Assembly: GCA_040772065.1 (NCBI GenBank)
Contig: JAXGYX010000001.1
Coordinates: 1,798,001 to 1,862,000 of the forward strand
Direction of reading: 5' to 3'
Source: JAXGYX01 sp040772065
GTDB taxonomy: Bacteria; Bacillota; Clostridia; Saccharofermentanales; Fastidiosipilaceae
Length of the DNA stretch: 64,000 nucleotides
Shown here: positions 33,761 to 42,862 of the stretch, piece by piece
How the letters are laid out: every line of letters begins with the position of its first letter
How positions within the stretch are numbered: the stretch's first letter is position 1
Made by a program: the position numbers and the translations under genes
The notes under the pieces: model-generated
The model's database searches: none
The model's input: the letters and a program-made list of their open reading frames with translations, nothing else
What the model was told of the DNA's origin: nothing

Positions 33761-35191
33761 CTACGGCGACGAGGCGAAGGGGTCTTCCTCAATTTCATCT
33801 GGCCAGGTAAATTCACGAAAACGCAAACCGTTGACATCGTTTTTCGACATCACGATCTGCGACCGTTCCAATGAATCAGCCAACAAATACTCATACTCAT
33901 GAGAATTGAATTGATCCGGATCCGCAAGCGCGGCTCTGACCGGTATCGGAGTGTTATGCGTCTTGTTTTCAGCATACTTGTTTTTGTAGCAGTAAGTTAG
34001 AAAATAACCACTGTCGGAAAGCCGAACATCCCCCGATGGGTCCCGTTCAAATTGCGCCATCATGAGCAGCCCGTCCTCCGCCCTCCCATTGTTTCCGGCG
34101 GTGGAATACAATTGGTCCGAGACGAAGTTACCACCCGAGTAAAAAACAAGCGTGTTATGCGCGCCGTCGGCAGATCTTAGCGACTTCACCGGTTGAATGA
34201 CATGTGGACCACAAGAAAAGATGACGTCCACGCCGGCGTCGGCCAAGGCGCGGGCGACGCGTACCTGGTAGTCGTTCTCTGTTGAGGAGTATTCCGTTCC
34301 CCAGTGCAAAATGAACACCAGCGCCTCCGCTCCGGACTCCCGCATCCGCGTCGCGCGGTCAGCCATGTCGGCCAAATCGGCGCTAAAATCCGGTTCTTCA
34401 TAACTAAATGAATCAATCAACTCTTCCGTCTCAGCCGACATCTTGATTCCATTCAGTGACCGGCTGCCGTCTTGTCGCGCGGTTTCGTAGGTATAATTGG
34501 AGAAACCAACATTAATTGTGTTGATCTCACGGATAAACCAGGTATCCACATCCTCACCAGCGCGAGTGCCCAGCACATCCAGGCCGGCTTCTTTCAGTAC
34601 GTTGTGGGTACGTAAAACTCCTTCATATCCGCGGTCGATGGTGTGATTGTTCGCGTTGGTGGCGGCTTTGAACCCGCCGACGCGTATCGCCCCCGCCAAT
34701 TCATCAGGAGCGCTGAACAATGGAAAGCCGGTGTATGGTTTTCCGCCCAGCGTCCCCTCCATATTGCAGATCGCGTAATCCGCCACCGATAAAAATGAGG
34801 AGATCGGCTGAAACAAATAATCATAATCATATGTCGCGTCTTCGGTCTCACCGCCATTTATCAGATAGGAATGCATCAGCACATCACCGGCGAACATGAT
34901 TGTCGCCTTTCGCCCGCTGTTGGCGGCGATTGATGGCTCGGGAACCGCTGTGGTCGCGACTGTGGCGAACAGAGGCGCCTCACCATCTTCGGAAGCATTC
35001 GTAATTTCGGACTCCGCGCTCCTGATCGTCAAGTCGGAGGACACGCCGATTCCGGTCGTCGTGTTTTCGGCCGCGTCTCTGATTGAAAAAGGCAGGCGGA
35101 TGTTGACCATCAACGCGAACAGCGTCATGATAACCAAAGTCCACACTTTGGGCATCGCCAATTTTCTGCCGTTTCGTCTACCCGCGCTCAT
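33761..35191 (-). CDS. CapA-family (poly-gamma-glutamate capsule synthesis) metallophosphatase-like protein
   Basis: A 476-residue protein with an N-terminal signal anchor (~15-35) and a short Thr/Ala-rich spacer. The CapA domain (~98-400) has TIMFAGDVLMH at the start, ICNMEGTLGG, ATNANNHTIDRG, ALVFILHWGTEYS and FSCGPHVIQPV, the Asp, Asn and His set of calcineurin-like metal sites. CapA proteins are linked to surface polymers, but many members lie outside capsule loci and the true role is open. It is transcribed toward the FtsW-PBP pair 45 bases away, hinting at an envelope function. No strong Shine-Dalgarno is visible at this start. Confidence 0.85.
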   Translation of the reverse strand: MSAGRRNGRKLAMPKVWTLVIMTLFALMVNIRLPFSIRDAAENTTTGIGVSSDLTIRSAESEITNASEDGEAPLFATVATTAVPEPSIAANSGRKATIMFAGDVLMHSYLINGGETEDATYDYDYLFQPISSFLSVADYAICNMEGTLGGKPYTGFPLFSAPDELAGAIRVGGFKAATNANNHTIDRGYEGVLRTHNVLKEAGLDVLGTRAGEDVDTWFIREINTINVGFSNYTYETARQDGSRSLNGIKMSAETEELIDSFSYEEPDFSADLADMADRATRMRESGAEALVFILHWGTEYSSTENDYQVRVARALADAGVDVIFSCGPHVIQPVKSLRSADGAHNTLVFYSGGNFVSDQLYSTAGNNGRAEDGLLMMAQFERDPSGDVRLSDSGYFLTYCYKNKYAENKTHNTPIPVRAALADPDQFNSHEYEYLLADSLERSQIVMSKNDVNGLRFREFTWPDEIEEDPFASSP

Positions 35192-35204
35192 TTTTCAGAT
35201 CAAC

Positions 35205-35765
35205 CTATTTGACCAGATTGGATATCGCTTTAAAAGAAGAGGAACGCGAGTCACCCAGCATGTCGAACAACAGCGTCTCGCTGTTTGTGACCACCGCCCC
35301 CATCGAACGAAATTGCGCCAACGCATTTTCACGATTTTCCGACGTGCGCGAGGTGACGCAATCACATGGCACAAAAACCTTGTAGCCGGCCGCCAATAGT
35401 TGACGCACGGTCTGATAGACACAAATATGCGTCTCCATGCCGGTAACGATCACTGAGTCGCGGCCAAGTTTTTTCAAGTCCTGCATGATTCCGTATGTGC
35501 AGGCGTTAAAAGCTGTTTTATCAAAAAAGCTTGCGCCCGCGGCTGCCAGTTTGCTTTTCAACGGCTCGACGGTGGGACCCAGGCCTTGCGGATATTGTTC
35601 GGTGCAACCCACCTTAAACGAAAGCAAAGCGGCCGCCTCGGCCATCCGCTCGATTCGTTCCACATAGTACTCATAGTTGTCGGTCGCAGGCACCATGCGC
35701 TCCTGAACGTCGATCACGATCATATAGGCATCGTCCGCGGTGATGTGGTACTTACCAAGATCCAT
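35205..35765 (-). CDS. Isochorismatase-fold cysteine hydrolase
   Basis: A 186-residue hydrolase. The start is the ATG at 35765 (MDLGKYHITADD) after AAGGAG. The triad is visible: Asp in YMIVIDVQERM, Lys in FFDKTAFNA, and Cys in TGMETHICVYQT, together with the cis-peptide GME motif. Members act on isochorismate, nicotinamide or other amides, and the substrate is not predictable from these motifs. It starts one base from the pheA stop, so it is co-transcribed with the aromatic operon. Confidence 0.88.
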   Translation of the reverse strand: MDLGKYHITADDAYMIVIDVQERMVPATDNYEYYVERIERMAEAAALLSFKVGCTEQYPQGLGPTVEPLKSKLAAAGASFFDKTAFNACTYGIMQDLKKLGRDSVIVTGMETHICVYQTVRQLLAAGYKVFVPCDCVTSRTSENRENALAQFRSMGAVVTNSETLLFDMLGDSRSSSFKAISNLVK

Positions 35766-35766
35766 G

Positions 35767-36969
35767 TCAATTCTCCTTTTCAACATAAGAACGATTTTTA
35801 TACCAGCCGACAAAGCGCAACCTCTTAAGCTCATCCATCAATTCAAACAAAACCGGCAAGGTCTTTTGGTCATCAAATCGGCCTTCCAGATCCAGATGAA
35901 AGTTGTATTCCCAAGGGACGTCGGGTACCGGACTCGATTTAATCTTTAGTAGGTTGAGCCCGTAGTCAGAAAAAATATTCAGCATGTTCGCCAATGAGCC
36001 CGCATGGTGAGGTAGACGGACAATCAGACTGACAATATTGGCGTCCGGCTCAATGATCGGCTTGGAGGCCAGCGCGGCGAAACGTGTGGTGTTGACAACC
36101 ACGTTCGACATCTGCGCCTGAAGCACTTCCAGCCCACTGGCCGCCGCCGCCGCCGGAGAGGCGAGCGCTGCGACCGTCTTGCTGTTGATTTCGGCCACAT
36201 CGCGCGCCCCGTAGGCGGTGTTGTTGACCTCTCGGACCTGCCAGCCCATGCCTTGAATGAACAAAGAACATTGGGACAATGCCTGCGGATGCGAGATGAT
36301 GGTGCGAATATCACTGAGTTTCGTCCCAGGAATCGCGCACAGACAATGCCGAATGGGCACGTCCACGGTTCCGATAATATAAAGATTCAGCTGATCGATC
36401 AGTCGATAGACCTCCTCAACGGTACCGGCGGTGGAGTTTTCGAGCGGCAGCACGGCGACCGGCACGATCTCCTCCGCCACCTCCCGGCAGGCGGCCTCGA
36501 ATGTCCGCGCCGGCATGATTTTCGCGTTGGGGAACAAATAGGACGCGGCCCGCGAGGAATAGGACTCGGTCGTCCCTTGAGTCGCCACCACCTTTAGCTT
36601 CGGCAGCTGTCGGGCGGCCGTCTGAATCGTGTCACCGGGTTCCCAGGAAACCGCATTTTTGTAGTGTCGCTGATATTGACTCATGCGCGAAACCCGCATG
36701 ACTCCCTCCAGCGCCGCGGTCACCGATCGCGCGACGATGTCATCTTCCGCCAGTGCGGCCAAATCGACAAGTTTTTTCTGTTCCACACCCGCGTCTAAAA
36801 TGGGCAGGTCCAACACGCGTTTGGCCTGCCAAATCGACTCATAAGAGGCACTGCGCTGTTTAATCAGTTCCAGAATCGAACGGTCAATATTTTCCAGTTC
36901 CCGGCGCGCGTTGTCCAATTCTTCCTTGGCGTGGCGCCTGACCGACTCATCTTTCGTCTGTTCGTTCAC
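35767..36969 (-). CDS. pheA: Chorismate mutase - prephenate dehydratase with ACT domain
   Basis: This enzyme turns chorismate into phenylpyruvate on the way to Phe. Residues ~15-105 fit an AroQ-type chorismate mutase helix bundle (ENIDRSILELIKQRSASYESIWQAKR). Residues ~125-310 are prephenate dehydratase (ATQGTTESYSSRAA, LPLENSTAGTVEEVYRLI, VVNTTRFAAL with the catalytic Thr). Residues ~315-390 are an ACT domain for Phe feedback (LPHHAGSLANMLNIFSDYGLNLLKIKSS). In the mutase, one Arg equivalent to E. coli Arg51 appears to be Val, so mutase activity should not be assumed. The start is a GTG after AAGGAG. Confidence 0.92.
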   Translation of the reverse strand: MNEQTKDESVRRHAKEELDNARRELENIDRSILELIKQRSASYESIWQAKRVLDLPILDAGVEQKKLVDLAALAEDDIVARSVTAALEGVMRVSRMSQYQRHYKNAVSWEPGDTIQTAARQLPKLKVVATQGTTESYSSRAASYLFPNAKIMPARTFEAACREVAEEIVPVAVLPLENSTAGTVEEVYRLIDQLNLYIIGTVDVPIRHCLCAIPGTKLSDIRTIISHPQALSQCSLFIQGMGWQVREVNNTAYGARDVAEINSKTVAALASPAAAAASGLEVLQAQMSNVVVNTTRFAALASKPIIEPDANIVSLIVRLPHHAGSLANMLNIFSDYGLNLLKIKSSPVPDVPWEYNFHLDLEGRFDDQKTLPVLFELMDELKRLRFVGWYKNRSYVEKEN

Positions 36970-37026
36970 AAAAAACTCCTTTTCCGGTCAACCAATTTGT
37001 CCCTGTCGCCTATGCGATCGGTCCAA

Positions 37027-38127
37027 TTATATCATGTTGTTTAACAACATTTGATCCAGCAATGACAGCGCGACCGCGCCCTCGACCACCGGCACGGCGC
37101 GAGGCACAATGCAAGGGTCGTGTCTGCCCCGAATGATCAAAGTATCATTTTCCATCGTTTCCAGATTCACCGTGTCTTGTCGCTGAGAAATCGAGGCGGT
37201 CGGTTTAAATCCCACACGCACCACGATGGGCATTCCGTTGCTGATGCCGCCGTCTATGCCGCCGCTGTTGTTGGTCTCCATGCGAATTGAGCGATGTGGG
37301 GGCTCGCCGGTAAACCTTGGGCTGTCGTTGTTTTGAGAGCCTCTGTTGCCCGCCGCCGCGAATCCGGCCCCAAATTCCACACCTTTGACCGACGGTATGC
37401 CAAAAATCAATGAAGCCATATGTGGCTCAATTCCGTCAAACATTGGGTCGCCCACCCCCGCCGGAAATCCCCAGGCGAGGCATTCCACGACACCTCCGAC
37501 CGAATCGGTTTCCATGCGAGCCGCTTCCACCGCCAACGCCATCCGCTCACCGCGCATGTCGTCCAATACAGGAAATAGTTTATCGCGCACCGCGCGCAGC
37601 GCCTTCCTGTCGGGGTCCGCGGGATTCACGTCGGCGTCGCGGATGTCCGCGATCGAATGAATATGAGCCGCGATCATGATATCGCGACGCTTTAGGATCT
37701 GATCGGCAAGCGCGCCGGCAAACGTCAGCGCCGCAGTCACACGGCCCGAAAAATGCCCACCGCCGCGCGGATCATTGGCATCCTTATAGCGCATCAGCCC
37801 CGTCAGATCTGCGTGACCCGGGCGAGGCAGGGCGCGCAAATCACTGTAATCGGCGGACCGTGTGTCGGTATTGCGGATGACCGCCGCCAGCGGCGTGCCG
37901 GTGGTTTTCCCTTGATAGTAGCCTGACAGAATCTCGGGAACATCATGCTCGACCCGCTTGGTGGACCAGGGGACGCGCCCCGGAGCCCGCCGCGCCGTGT
38001 AAGCTCTCAGCTCATCCACATCGATCCGCTCTCCCGGCGGCAGCCCGTCAAGGACCACCCCGATGCCTTTGCCGTGCGACTCGCCAAATAGGCTGACGCG
38101 CAACCGTTTACCCCAAACTGATCCCAT
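37027..38127 (-). CDS. aroC: Chorismate synthase
   Basis: AroC converts EPSP to chorismate using reduced FMN. The 366-residue protein begins GSVWGKRLRVSLFGESHGKGIGVVLDGLPPGE. Other family motifs are ARRAPGR, STKRVEHDVPEILSGYYQGKTTGTP, the RPGHAD motif, YKDANDPRGGGHFSGR and GSQNNDS. Length and motif order are normal. It sits two bases after aroA and 57 bases before pheA in the minus-strand aromatic operon. Confidence 0.97.
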   Translation of the reverse strand: MGSVWGKRLRVSLFGESHGKGIGVVLDGLPPGERIDVDELRAYTARRAPGRVPWSTKRVEHDVPEILSGYYQGKTTGTPLAAVIRNTDTRSADYSDLRALPRPGHADLTGLMRYKDANDPRGGGHFSGRVTAALTFAGALADQILKRRDIMIAAHIHSIADIRDADVNPADPDRKALRAVRDKLFPVLDDMRGERMALAVEAARMETDSVGGVVECLAWGFPAGVGDPMFDGIEPHMASLIFGIPSVKGVEFGAGFAAAGNRGSQNNDSPRFTGEPPHRSIRMETNNSGGIDGGISNGMPIVVRVGFKPTASISQRQDTVNLETMENDTLIIRGRHDPCIVPRAVPVVEGAVALSLLDQMLLNNMI

Positions 38128-38129
38128 AG

Positions 38130-39479
38130 TTAGTCCTTCTCTTCAATAAAAACGCCGCCCAACCTGACCATCTGCTCAAAAAAATCCGGGTAGGATTTCG
38201 CCACACAGGCCGGTTGGTCGATCACCGCTCCGTGACGACTGCAACACCCGGCGACCGCCAGGCACATCGCCATCCGATGGTCGCCGTGCGCAGAGGCCGT
38301 TGGACGTCGCGCTGTGTTTCCTTCCAATATGTCGTAATTGCCCATCCCAAACACCATCAGGCTGTCATCTTGAGCGTTGACCGAGCATTTGGCGCCCAGG
38401 GAGATCAACATCTCCGCAGTCGCGTTCAGACGATCCGATTCTTTCAACCGAAGCCGGCCGCAATTTTCAAATCGATGGGTGCCGGGAACCGTCGCCGCCG
38501 TCAGCGCCAGGATTGGAACCAGGTCCGGAATATCCTCACAGTCCACCACGAGATTACCTTGTTGCAACGTGCGGATGGCGCCCAACTGGCGCAGGATGTC
38601 AAGAACCGCCCGATCACCTTGCTTGCTTCTCGGATTCAGTCCATAAATCTTTAATGGAGCGCCGATAAAAGCGGCGGCCAGCCAAAACGCGGCTTGTGAA
38701 TAATCTCCCTCGACAACGAATCCCTCTTCCGGTATTTGGTACCGTTGACCGGCGGCCAGATAATATGTTCCGTAAGCACCCGCCGTGGATTCATACTCGA
38801 CCTCCACGCCAAAGGTGCTCATGACATCCATAGTGAGATTCACATATGATCTTGACTGAAGTTTGCTGGTCAACACAATCTGACAATCTTCATCGGTCAG
38901 CGGCAAGGCCAAGAGCAGACCGGACAAGTATTGAGAGCTGACATGGCCGGGAACTTCGTATCGCCCACCACGCAATCTTCCGCTTAGATCAAGTGGCAGA
39001 TAGTCCCCATTGTCAGGAAAGATCAATTCAACATTCTGCTCCGCGAAGATGCTCTCATACTCTTTGAGAGGGCGGCGCGGCAAGCGCCCCGCTCCATTAA
39101 GTGTCGCGGAAACGCCAGAGGCCAGCAGCAGCGGAATCATGAAGCGTAGCGTGGATCCCGATTCTCCGCAATCGAGGTCAAGGCTCAAGCGAGGTCGCTC
39201 GCTCGACTCGCCGCTGTCCAATCGTCCACTCTCGCCAAGTCCGCTGTTGAACTCGACAATTTGGCGCAAAATCGTCTCGGTCACCTGAAGATCTTGTGAC
39301 GGAGCCGAGTCCAATCCACGAATTTTCGTGCGCCACTCCGGGTCACCGCTCAGCGCCGCGCAGATCAGCGCGCGATGCGCCACACTCTTAGACCCGGGCA
39401 CAGTCACATCGCCTTCCAACAGCGCAGGCATGACCCGTATGGGATGAGGGGGTAGGAAAACAGGATTTACTTCACGCAT
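38130..39479 (-). CDS. aroA: 3-phosphoshikimate 1-carboxyvinyltransferase (EPSP synthase)
   Basis: AroA joins PEP to shikimate-3-phosphate. The start is the ATG at 39479 (MREVNPVFL) after GGGAGGG, giving 449 residues. Motifs are VPGSKSVAHRALICAAL (substrate Lys and Ser), LDCGESGSTLRFMIPLL, SSQYLSGLLLALPL, the catalytic Asp in EGDYSQAAFWLAAA, RLRLKESDRL and AHGDHRMAM. It lies four bases after the aroB stop. The sequence between the first two motifs is slightly expanded with Ser/Glu/Gly-rich residues, probably a surface loop. Confidence 0.95.
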   Translation of the reverse strand: MREVNPVFLPPHPIRVMPALLEGDVTVPGSKSVAHRALICAALSGDPEWRTKIRGLDSAPSQDLQVTETILRQIVEFNSGLGESGRLDSGESSERPRLSLDLDCGESGSTLRFMIPLLLASGVSATLNGAGRLPRRPLKEYESIFAEQNVELIFPDNGDYLPLDLSGRLRGGRYEVPGHVSSQYLSGLLLALPLTDEDCQIVLTSKLQSRSYVNLTMDVMSTFGVEVEYESTAGAYGTYYLAAGQRYQIPEEGFVVEGDYSQAAFWLAAAFIGAPLKIYGLNPRSKQGDRAVLDILRQLGAIRTLQQGNLVVDCEDIPDLVPILALTAATVPGTHRFENCGRLRLKESDRLNATAEMLISLGAKCSVNAQDDSLMVFGMGNYDILEGNTARRPTASAHGDHRMAMCLAVAGCCSRHGAVIDQPACVAKSYPDFFEQMVRLGGVFIEEKD

Positions 39480-39483
39480 CAAC

Positions 39484-40551
39484 TCAACCCTCCCGCCAAA
39501 CAGCGCGCACACAGTGTTCCAGTTCCTCCACACTCAGAGGATGGATGAACGCCTTGCCGATTGTTTCCAACAAAATAAAGTTCAACGTCCCTGACAGATT
39601 CTTTTTGTCCGCGCGCATTGCGCTCAACAATTCGTCCACCGTCACCGCGACCGTCAGTGGCAAACCCCAGTTGGTCACCGCCGCTTTGATTTTTTCAGCG
39701 GTTCCCTTTTTGGTCAGTTCTAAGAATTCACCAATTTCAGCCGCCGCGCACATGCCGGCGGCAACCGCCTGGCCATGTGAGTAAATGGAATACCCGGTCG
39801 CTTTTTCGATGGCGTGGCCCAGCGTGTGACCAAAATTCAGCAACATCCGTTCGCCTGTGTCGCGCTCATCCGCCCGAACCACCTCGGCCTTTATTTTGAC
39901 ACAATGAGATATAACAGCCTCATCATAGGCGTCCTCACCGCGAACCGACACCCGTTCGAACAAATTGAAATCTTTTATGCAGCCATATTTGATGATCTCG
40001 GCCATACCTTCGGCGATTTGTTTTTCCGGAAGAGTACGCAAAGTGTCCGGATCAATCAGCACCGCGAACGGCTGGTAGAAGCTGCCCACCATGTTTTTAC
40101 CAAACGGCATGTCAATCGCGGTCTTGCCCCCCACCGAGGAATCCACCTGCGCCAGCAACGAGGTTGGAATTTGCATATAGGGAACACCTCTGAGCCAAGT
40201 CGCCGCGGCGAAGCCGACAAGGTCGCCACACACACCGCCTCCGACCACAATGATTAGATCGGTGCGAGTCATGCCTGTCTCGCTCAAAAGGCGGTATACA
40301 CGCTGTAAATTATGAATATTCTTTTGTTCCTCGCCATGTGGCAGCATATATGAAAATGATTTAAACCCCGCTTCCTTGAGTGAGTCCTTCACCGCGCTGA
40401 AATACAGCGGGCCCACATTGTCATCGCTGAACACGAACGCCTTGCGCCCCTGAGTCAGCCCTGCCGCGATCTCGCCGGTCCGCTCCAGGCAGCCTCTTTC
40501 TATTTGAATATCATATTCTCTTTCATGGGTTGTCACATGAATCTGTGGCAT
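39484..40551 (-). CDS. aroB: 3-dehydroquinate synthase
   Basis: AroB cyclises DAHP to 3-dehydroquinate using NAD and a divalent metal. The start is the ATG at 40551 (MPQIHVTTHERE) with AAAGGA about nine bases upstream. The 355-residue sequence has LIIVVGGGVCGDLVGFAAATWLRG, the PTSLLAQVDSSVGGKTAID motif, KNMVGSFYQP and the metal-binding LLNFGHTLGHAIE and YSIYSHGQAVAAGM. All normal. It follows the first DAHP synthase gene by 13 bases. Confidence 0.97.
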   Translation of the reverse strand: MPQIHVTTHEREYDIQIERGCLERTGEIAAGLTQGRKAFVFSDDNVGPLYFSAVKDSLKEAGFKSFSYMLPHGEEQKNIHNLQRVYRLLSETGMTRTDLIIVVGGGVCGDLVGFAAATWLRGVPYMQIPTSLLAQVDSSVGGKTAIDMPFGKNMVGSFYQPFAVLIDPDTLRTLPEKQIAEGMAEIIKYGCIKDFNLFERVSVRGEDAYDEAVISHCVKIKAEVVRADERDTGERMLLNFGHTLGHAIEKATGYSIYSHGQAVAAGMCAAAEIGEFLELTKKGTAEKIKAAVTNWGLPLTVAVTVDELLSAMRADKKNLSGTLNFILLETIGKAFIHPLSVEELEHCVRAVWREG

Positions 40552-40564
40552 CTGCAAAATCCTT

Positions 40565-41581
40565 TCAAATGTCTCGATCGACCGCTCGCGCGACGATTCT
40601 CAACTTGCCAACCAATTCCTCAAATGCCTCGGGCGTCAGTGATTGCTGTCCATCCGAAAGGGCGTGCGCCGGATCATTGTGCACTTCAATGATCAAGCCA
40701 TCCGCGCCCGCGGCGATCGCCGCTTTGGAGAGTGGCTCAACCAGCCAGGCTTCTCCACCGGCGTGGCTGGGGTCGACAAAGACCGGTAAATGTGTCTTGC
40801 GTTTCAACACCGGGATCGCGCTGATATCCAGCGTGTTCCGCGTCGCCGTTTCAAATGTGCGGATGCCGCGCTCACATAAGATAACCCGGTCGTTGCCTCC
40901 GGCCATAATGTATTCAGCGGACATCAGGAGCTCATCGATCGTATTGGCGAAACCTCGCTTGAGCAAAATCGGTTTTTTCGATTTGCCCAACAGCTTCATC
41001 AATTCAAAATTTTGCATATTCCGTGTGCCGACCTGAATCACATCGACATATTGTTCAAACAAATCGATTTGAGCGGGGTTGGTGATCTCGGTCACGATCG
41101 GAATATTCAGTTTTTCACGCGCTTCCATCATATAAACCAGGCCTTCCGCTTTTAACCCCTGGAAGCTGTATGGTGAGGTACGTGGTTTAAACGCGCCACC
41201 ACGCAGCAGGGACGCGCCGGACCGCTCCACACGTTTCGCGATATCGACAATCTGCTCTTCCGATTCGATTGAGCAGGGACCCGCGGCCAACACGATGCGT
41301 TTGCCGCCAATCTCGATATTCTCGCCCACACGGATCACAGAATCTTCCGGATGGAATTTACGATTGGCTTTTTTGTATGGTTCCTGTACTTTGATAACTT
41401 TTTCAACAATCGGTCGCCCGGATATATCGTCCGGATCCAGCACGCTGGTATCGCCGACCAGACCGATCACGCTGGTTTGCGAACCGACAATCGGATTGGT
41501 CTGCACACCAAAGCTCTGTAGCCACTGATTCAACTGCGTTATTTCCTCTTCGGTGGCATCTTTGCGCAATACAATGATCAT
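40565..41581 (-). CDS. DAHP synthase, type I-beta with N-terminal regulatory domain (copy 1)
   Basis: DAHP synthase condenses PEP and erythrose-4-phosphate, the first step of aromatic synthesis. The 338-residue protein has a ferredoxin-like N-terminal domain (~1-70, MIIVLRKDATEEEITQLNQWL), as in the Thermotoga enzyme, where it mediates Tyr/Phe inhibition. The barrel has LAAGPCSIESEEQ, LRGGAFKPRTSPYSFQG, VTEITNPAQIDLF, VQVGTRNMQNF, LLKRGF, CERGIRTFE and DPSHAGGEAW. It lies between tyrA and aroB. A second copy is upstream of tyrA. Confidence 0.95.
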   Translation of the reverse strand: MIIVLRKDATEEEITQLNQWLQSFGVQTNPIVGSQTSVIGLVGDTSVLDPDDISGRPIVEKVIKVQEPYKKANRKFHPEDSVIRVGENIEIGGKRIVLAAGPCSIESEEQIVDIAKRVERSGASLLRGGAFKPRTSPYSFQGLKAEGLVYMMEAREKLNIPIVTEITNPAQIDLFEQYVDVIQVGTRNMQNFELMKLLGKSKKPILLKRGFANTIDELLMSAEYIMAGGNDRVILCERGIRTFETATRNTLDISAIPVLKRKTHLPVFVDPSHAGGEAWLVEPLSKAAIAAGADGLIIEVHNDPAHALSDGQQSLTPEAFEELVGKLRIVARAVDRDI

Positions 41582-41670
41582 AGGTATCCCCTCCCGCCTT
41601 GAATTTTAAAATAGTATAGATGTTTTATATTATCGGGCCACTTGGCACCCTGTGGGTCTCCCGTGCTTCG

Positions 41671-42855
41671 TCAATCACACTCATATCCCGCTTTGGTCAA
41701 CAGCTCCTTGGCCAGCGCAACTTGGTGGTGTTCAGATAAAAACAACTGCAGTCTGCCACCTTCATATTGTCGCGCGTGGACAATGCTCATATTTTTAATG
41801 CTGATGCCTCGCACACCCAGAAGTGTCGCGATGACCGCCAATTCACCCGGTCGATCCTCGACTTCGACGTTGATCAGCGCGTCGGTCATCAGCGCTCCTC
41901 CGCCGCTGGCGGACAGCCGCGCCCGGCTTTGTGACGCAGAGTCAAAGAATTCTTGAATCGCCACCGCGTCCTCTTTCTCCAAAGCGGTTCGAAACACTTT
42001 CATGTTCTCGTCAAACCGATCCAATATCGGCAATAGCTTGGCGCGCGACAACGACACAATATTCGTCCATAGCGAACTGTCCGACGAGGCGATGCGGGTC
42101 ACGTCCCGAAAACCGCCGGCGGCAAGTTCCATGAATGCTCCCGATTTCTCCTCACCTTCCTGTGTCGCCGTGTTGACCAGGCCCGCCGCCACCACGTGCG
42201 GCAGATGGCTAATGGCCGCGACCGCCCGGTCGTGCTCGTCGGCCTCCATGTGGCGCGGCATCGCCCCAATTGAGCGGATCATCTCGTCGAGCAACGAGAC
42301 ATCGTCGGCCGGTGTCCCACCGACATCTGCCGCCTTGACAGACATTTCATTGTCAAAGTCGGTCCGTGGACAAATCACATAGACCGCGTTCTCAAAAAGG
42401 CCCTCGTCACTGCAGATAAAACTGTGTCGTTCCGAGCCGGCCATCGGATGACCGCCGACAAAACGAAGTCCCACCGTCTGTTCCATCACCTGTTTCTTGA
42501 CACTGCCAACATCGGTTATCAGAGCGCCTGAGACCTTTGACGTCAAATGCGCGTATGCCGGTATCAAATCGACCGGTGTGCAGATAACGACCAGATCGCT
42601 GTCGGCAAGCGCGCGACTTTCATCCAAGTTGAAATCCGGTGCTTGCGCCGAGAGCGCGAACGTCATATCCGCCACTCCTTCGCGCAACGCCTGCGCGAGC
42701 ATGTTCTCATCGGTATCAAAAGCGTACAGCTTGTCCACCCGCTCCCAGCGCGAACGCAGCGCTCGAGCCAGAGAACCGCCAATCAGGCCAAGCCCGATCA
42801 CCGAGACTGTCAACGGATCGATGGTTTCTTCAATCTTATGATTCAATCCTAACAT
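41671..42855 (-). CDS. tyrA: Prephenate dehydrogenase with C-terminal ACT domain
   Basis: TyrA oxidises prephenate to 4-hydroxyphenylpyruvate for Tyr synthesis. The 394-residue protein has the NAD fold GLGLIGGSLARALR (~20), VICTPVDLI, LITDVGSVKKQV, the catalytic His in FVGGHPMAGSERH, and HDRAVAAISHLPHVVA. The C-terminal ~75 residues form an ACT domain (INVEVEDRPGELAVIATLLGVRGISIKNM), the likely Tyr feedback sensor. It sits between two DAHP synthase genes, seven bases after the upstream one. Confidence 0.94.
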   Translation of the reverse strand: MLGLNHKIEETIDPLTVSVIGLGLIGGSLARALRSRWERVDKLYAFDTDENMLAQALREGVADMTFALSAQAPDFNLDESRALADSDLVVICTPVDLIPAYAHLTSKVSGALITDVGSVKKQVMEQTVGLRFVGGHPMAGSERHSFICSDEGLFENAVYVICPRTDFDNEMSVKAADVGGTPADDVSLLDEMIRSIGAMPRHMEADEHDRAVAAISHLPHVVAAGLVNTATQEGEEKSGAFMELAAGGFRDVTRIASSDSSLWTNIVSLSRAKLLPILDRFDENMKVFRTALEKEDAVAIQEFFDSASQSRARLSASGGGALMTDALINVEVEDRPGELAVIATLLGVRGISIKNMSIVHARQYEGGRLQLFLSEHHQVALAKELLTKAGYECD

Positions 42856-42862
42856 CCGCCGA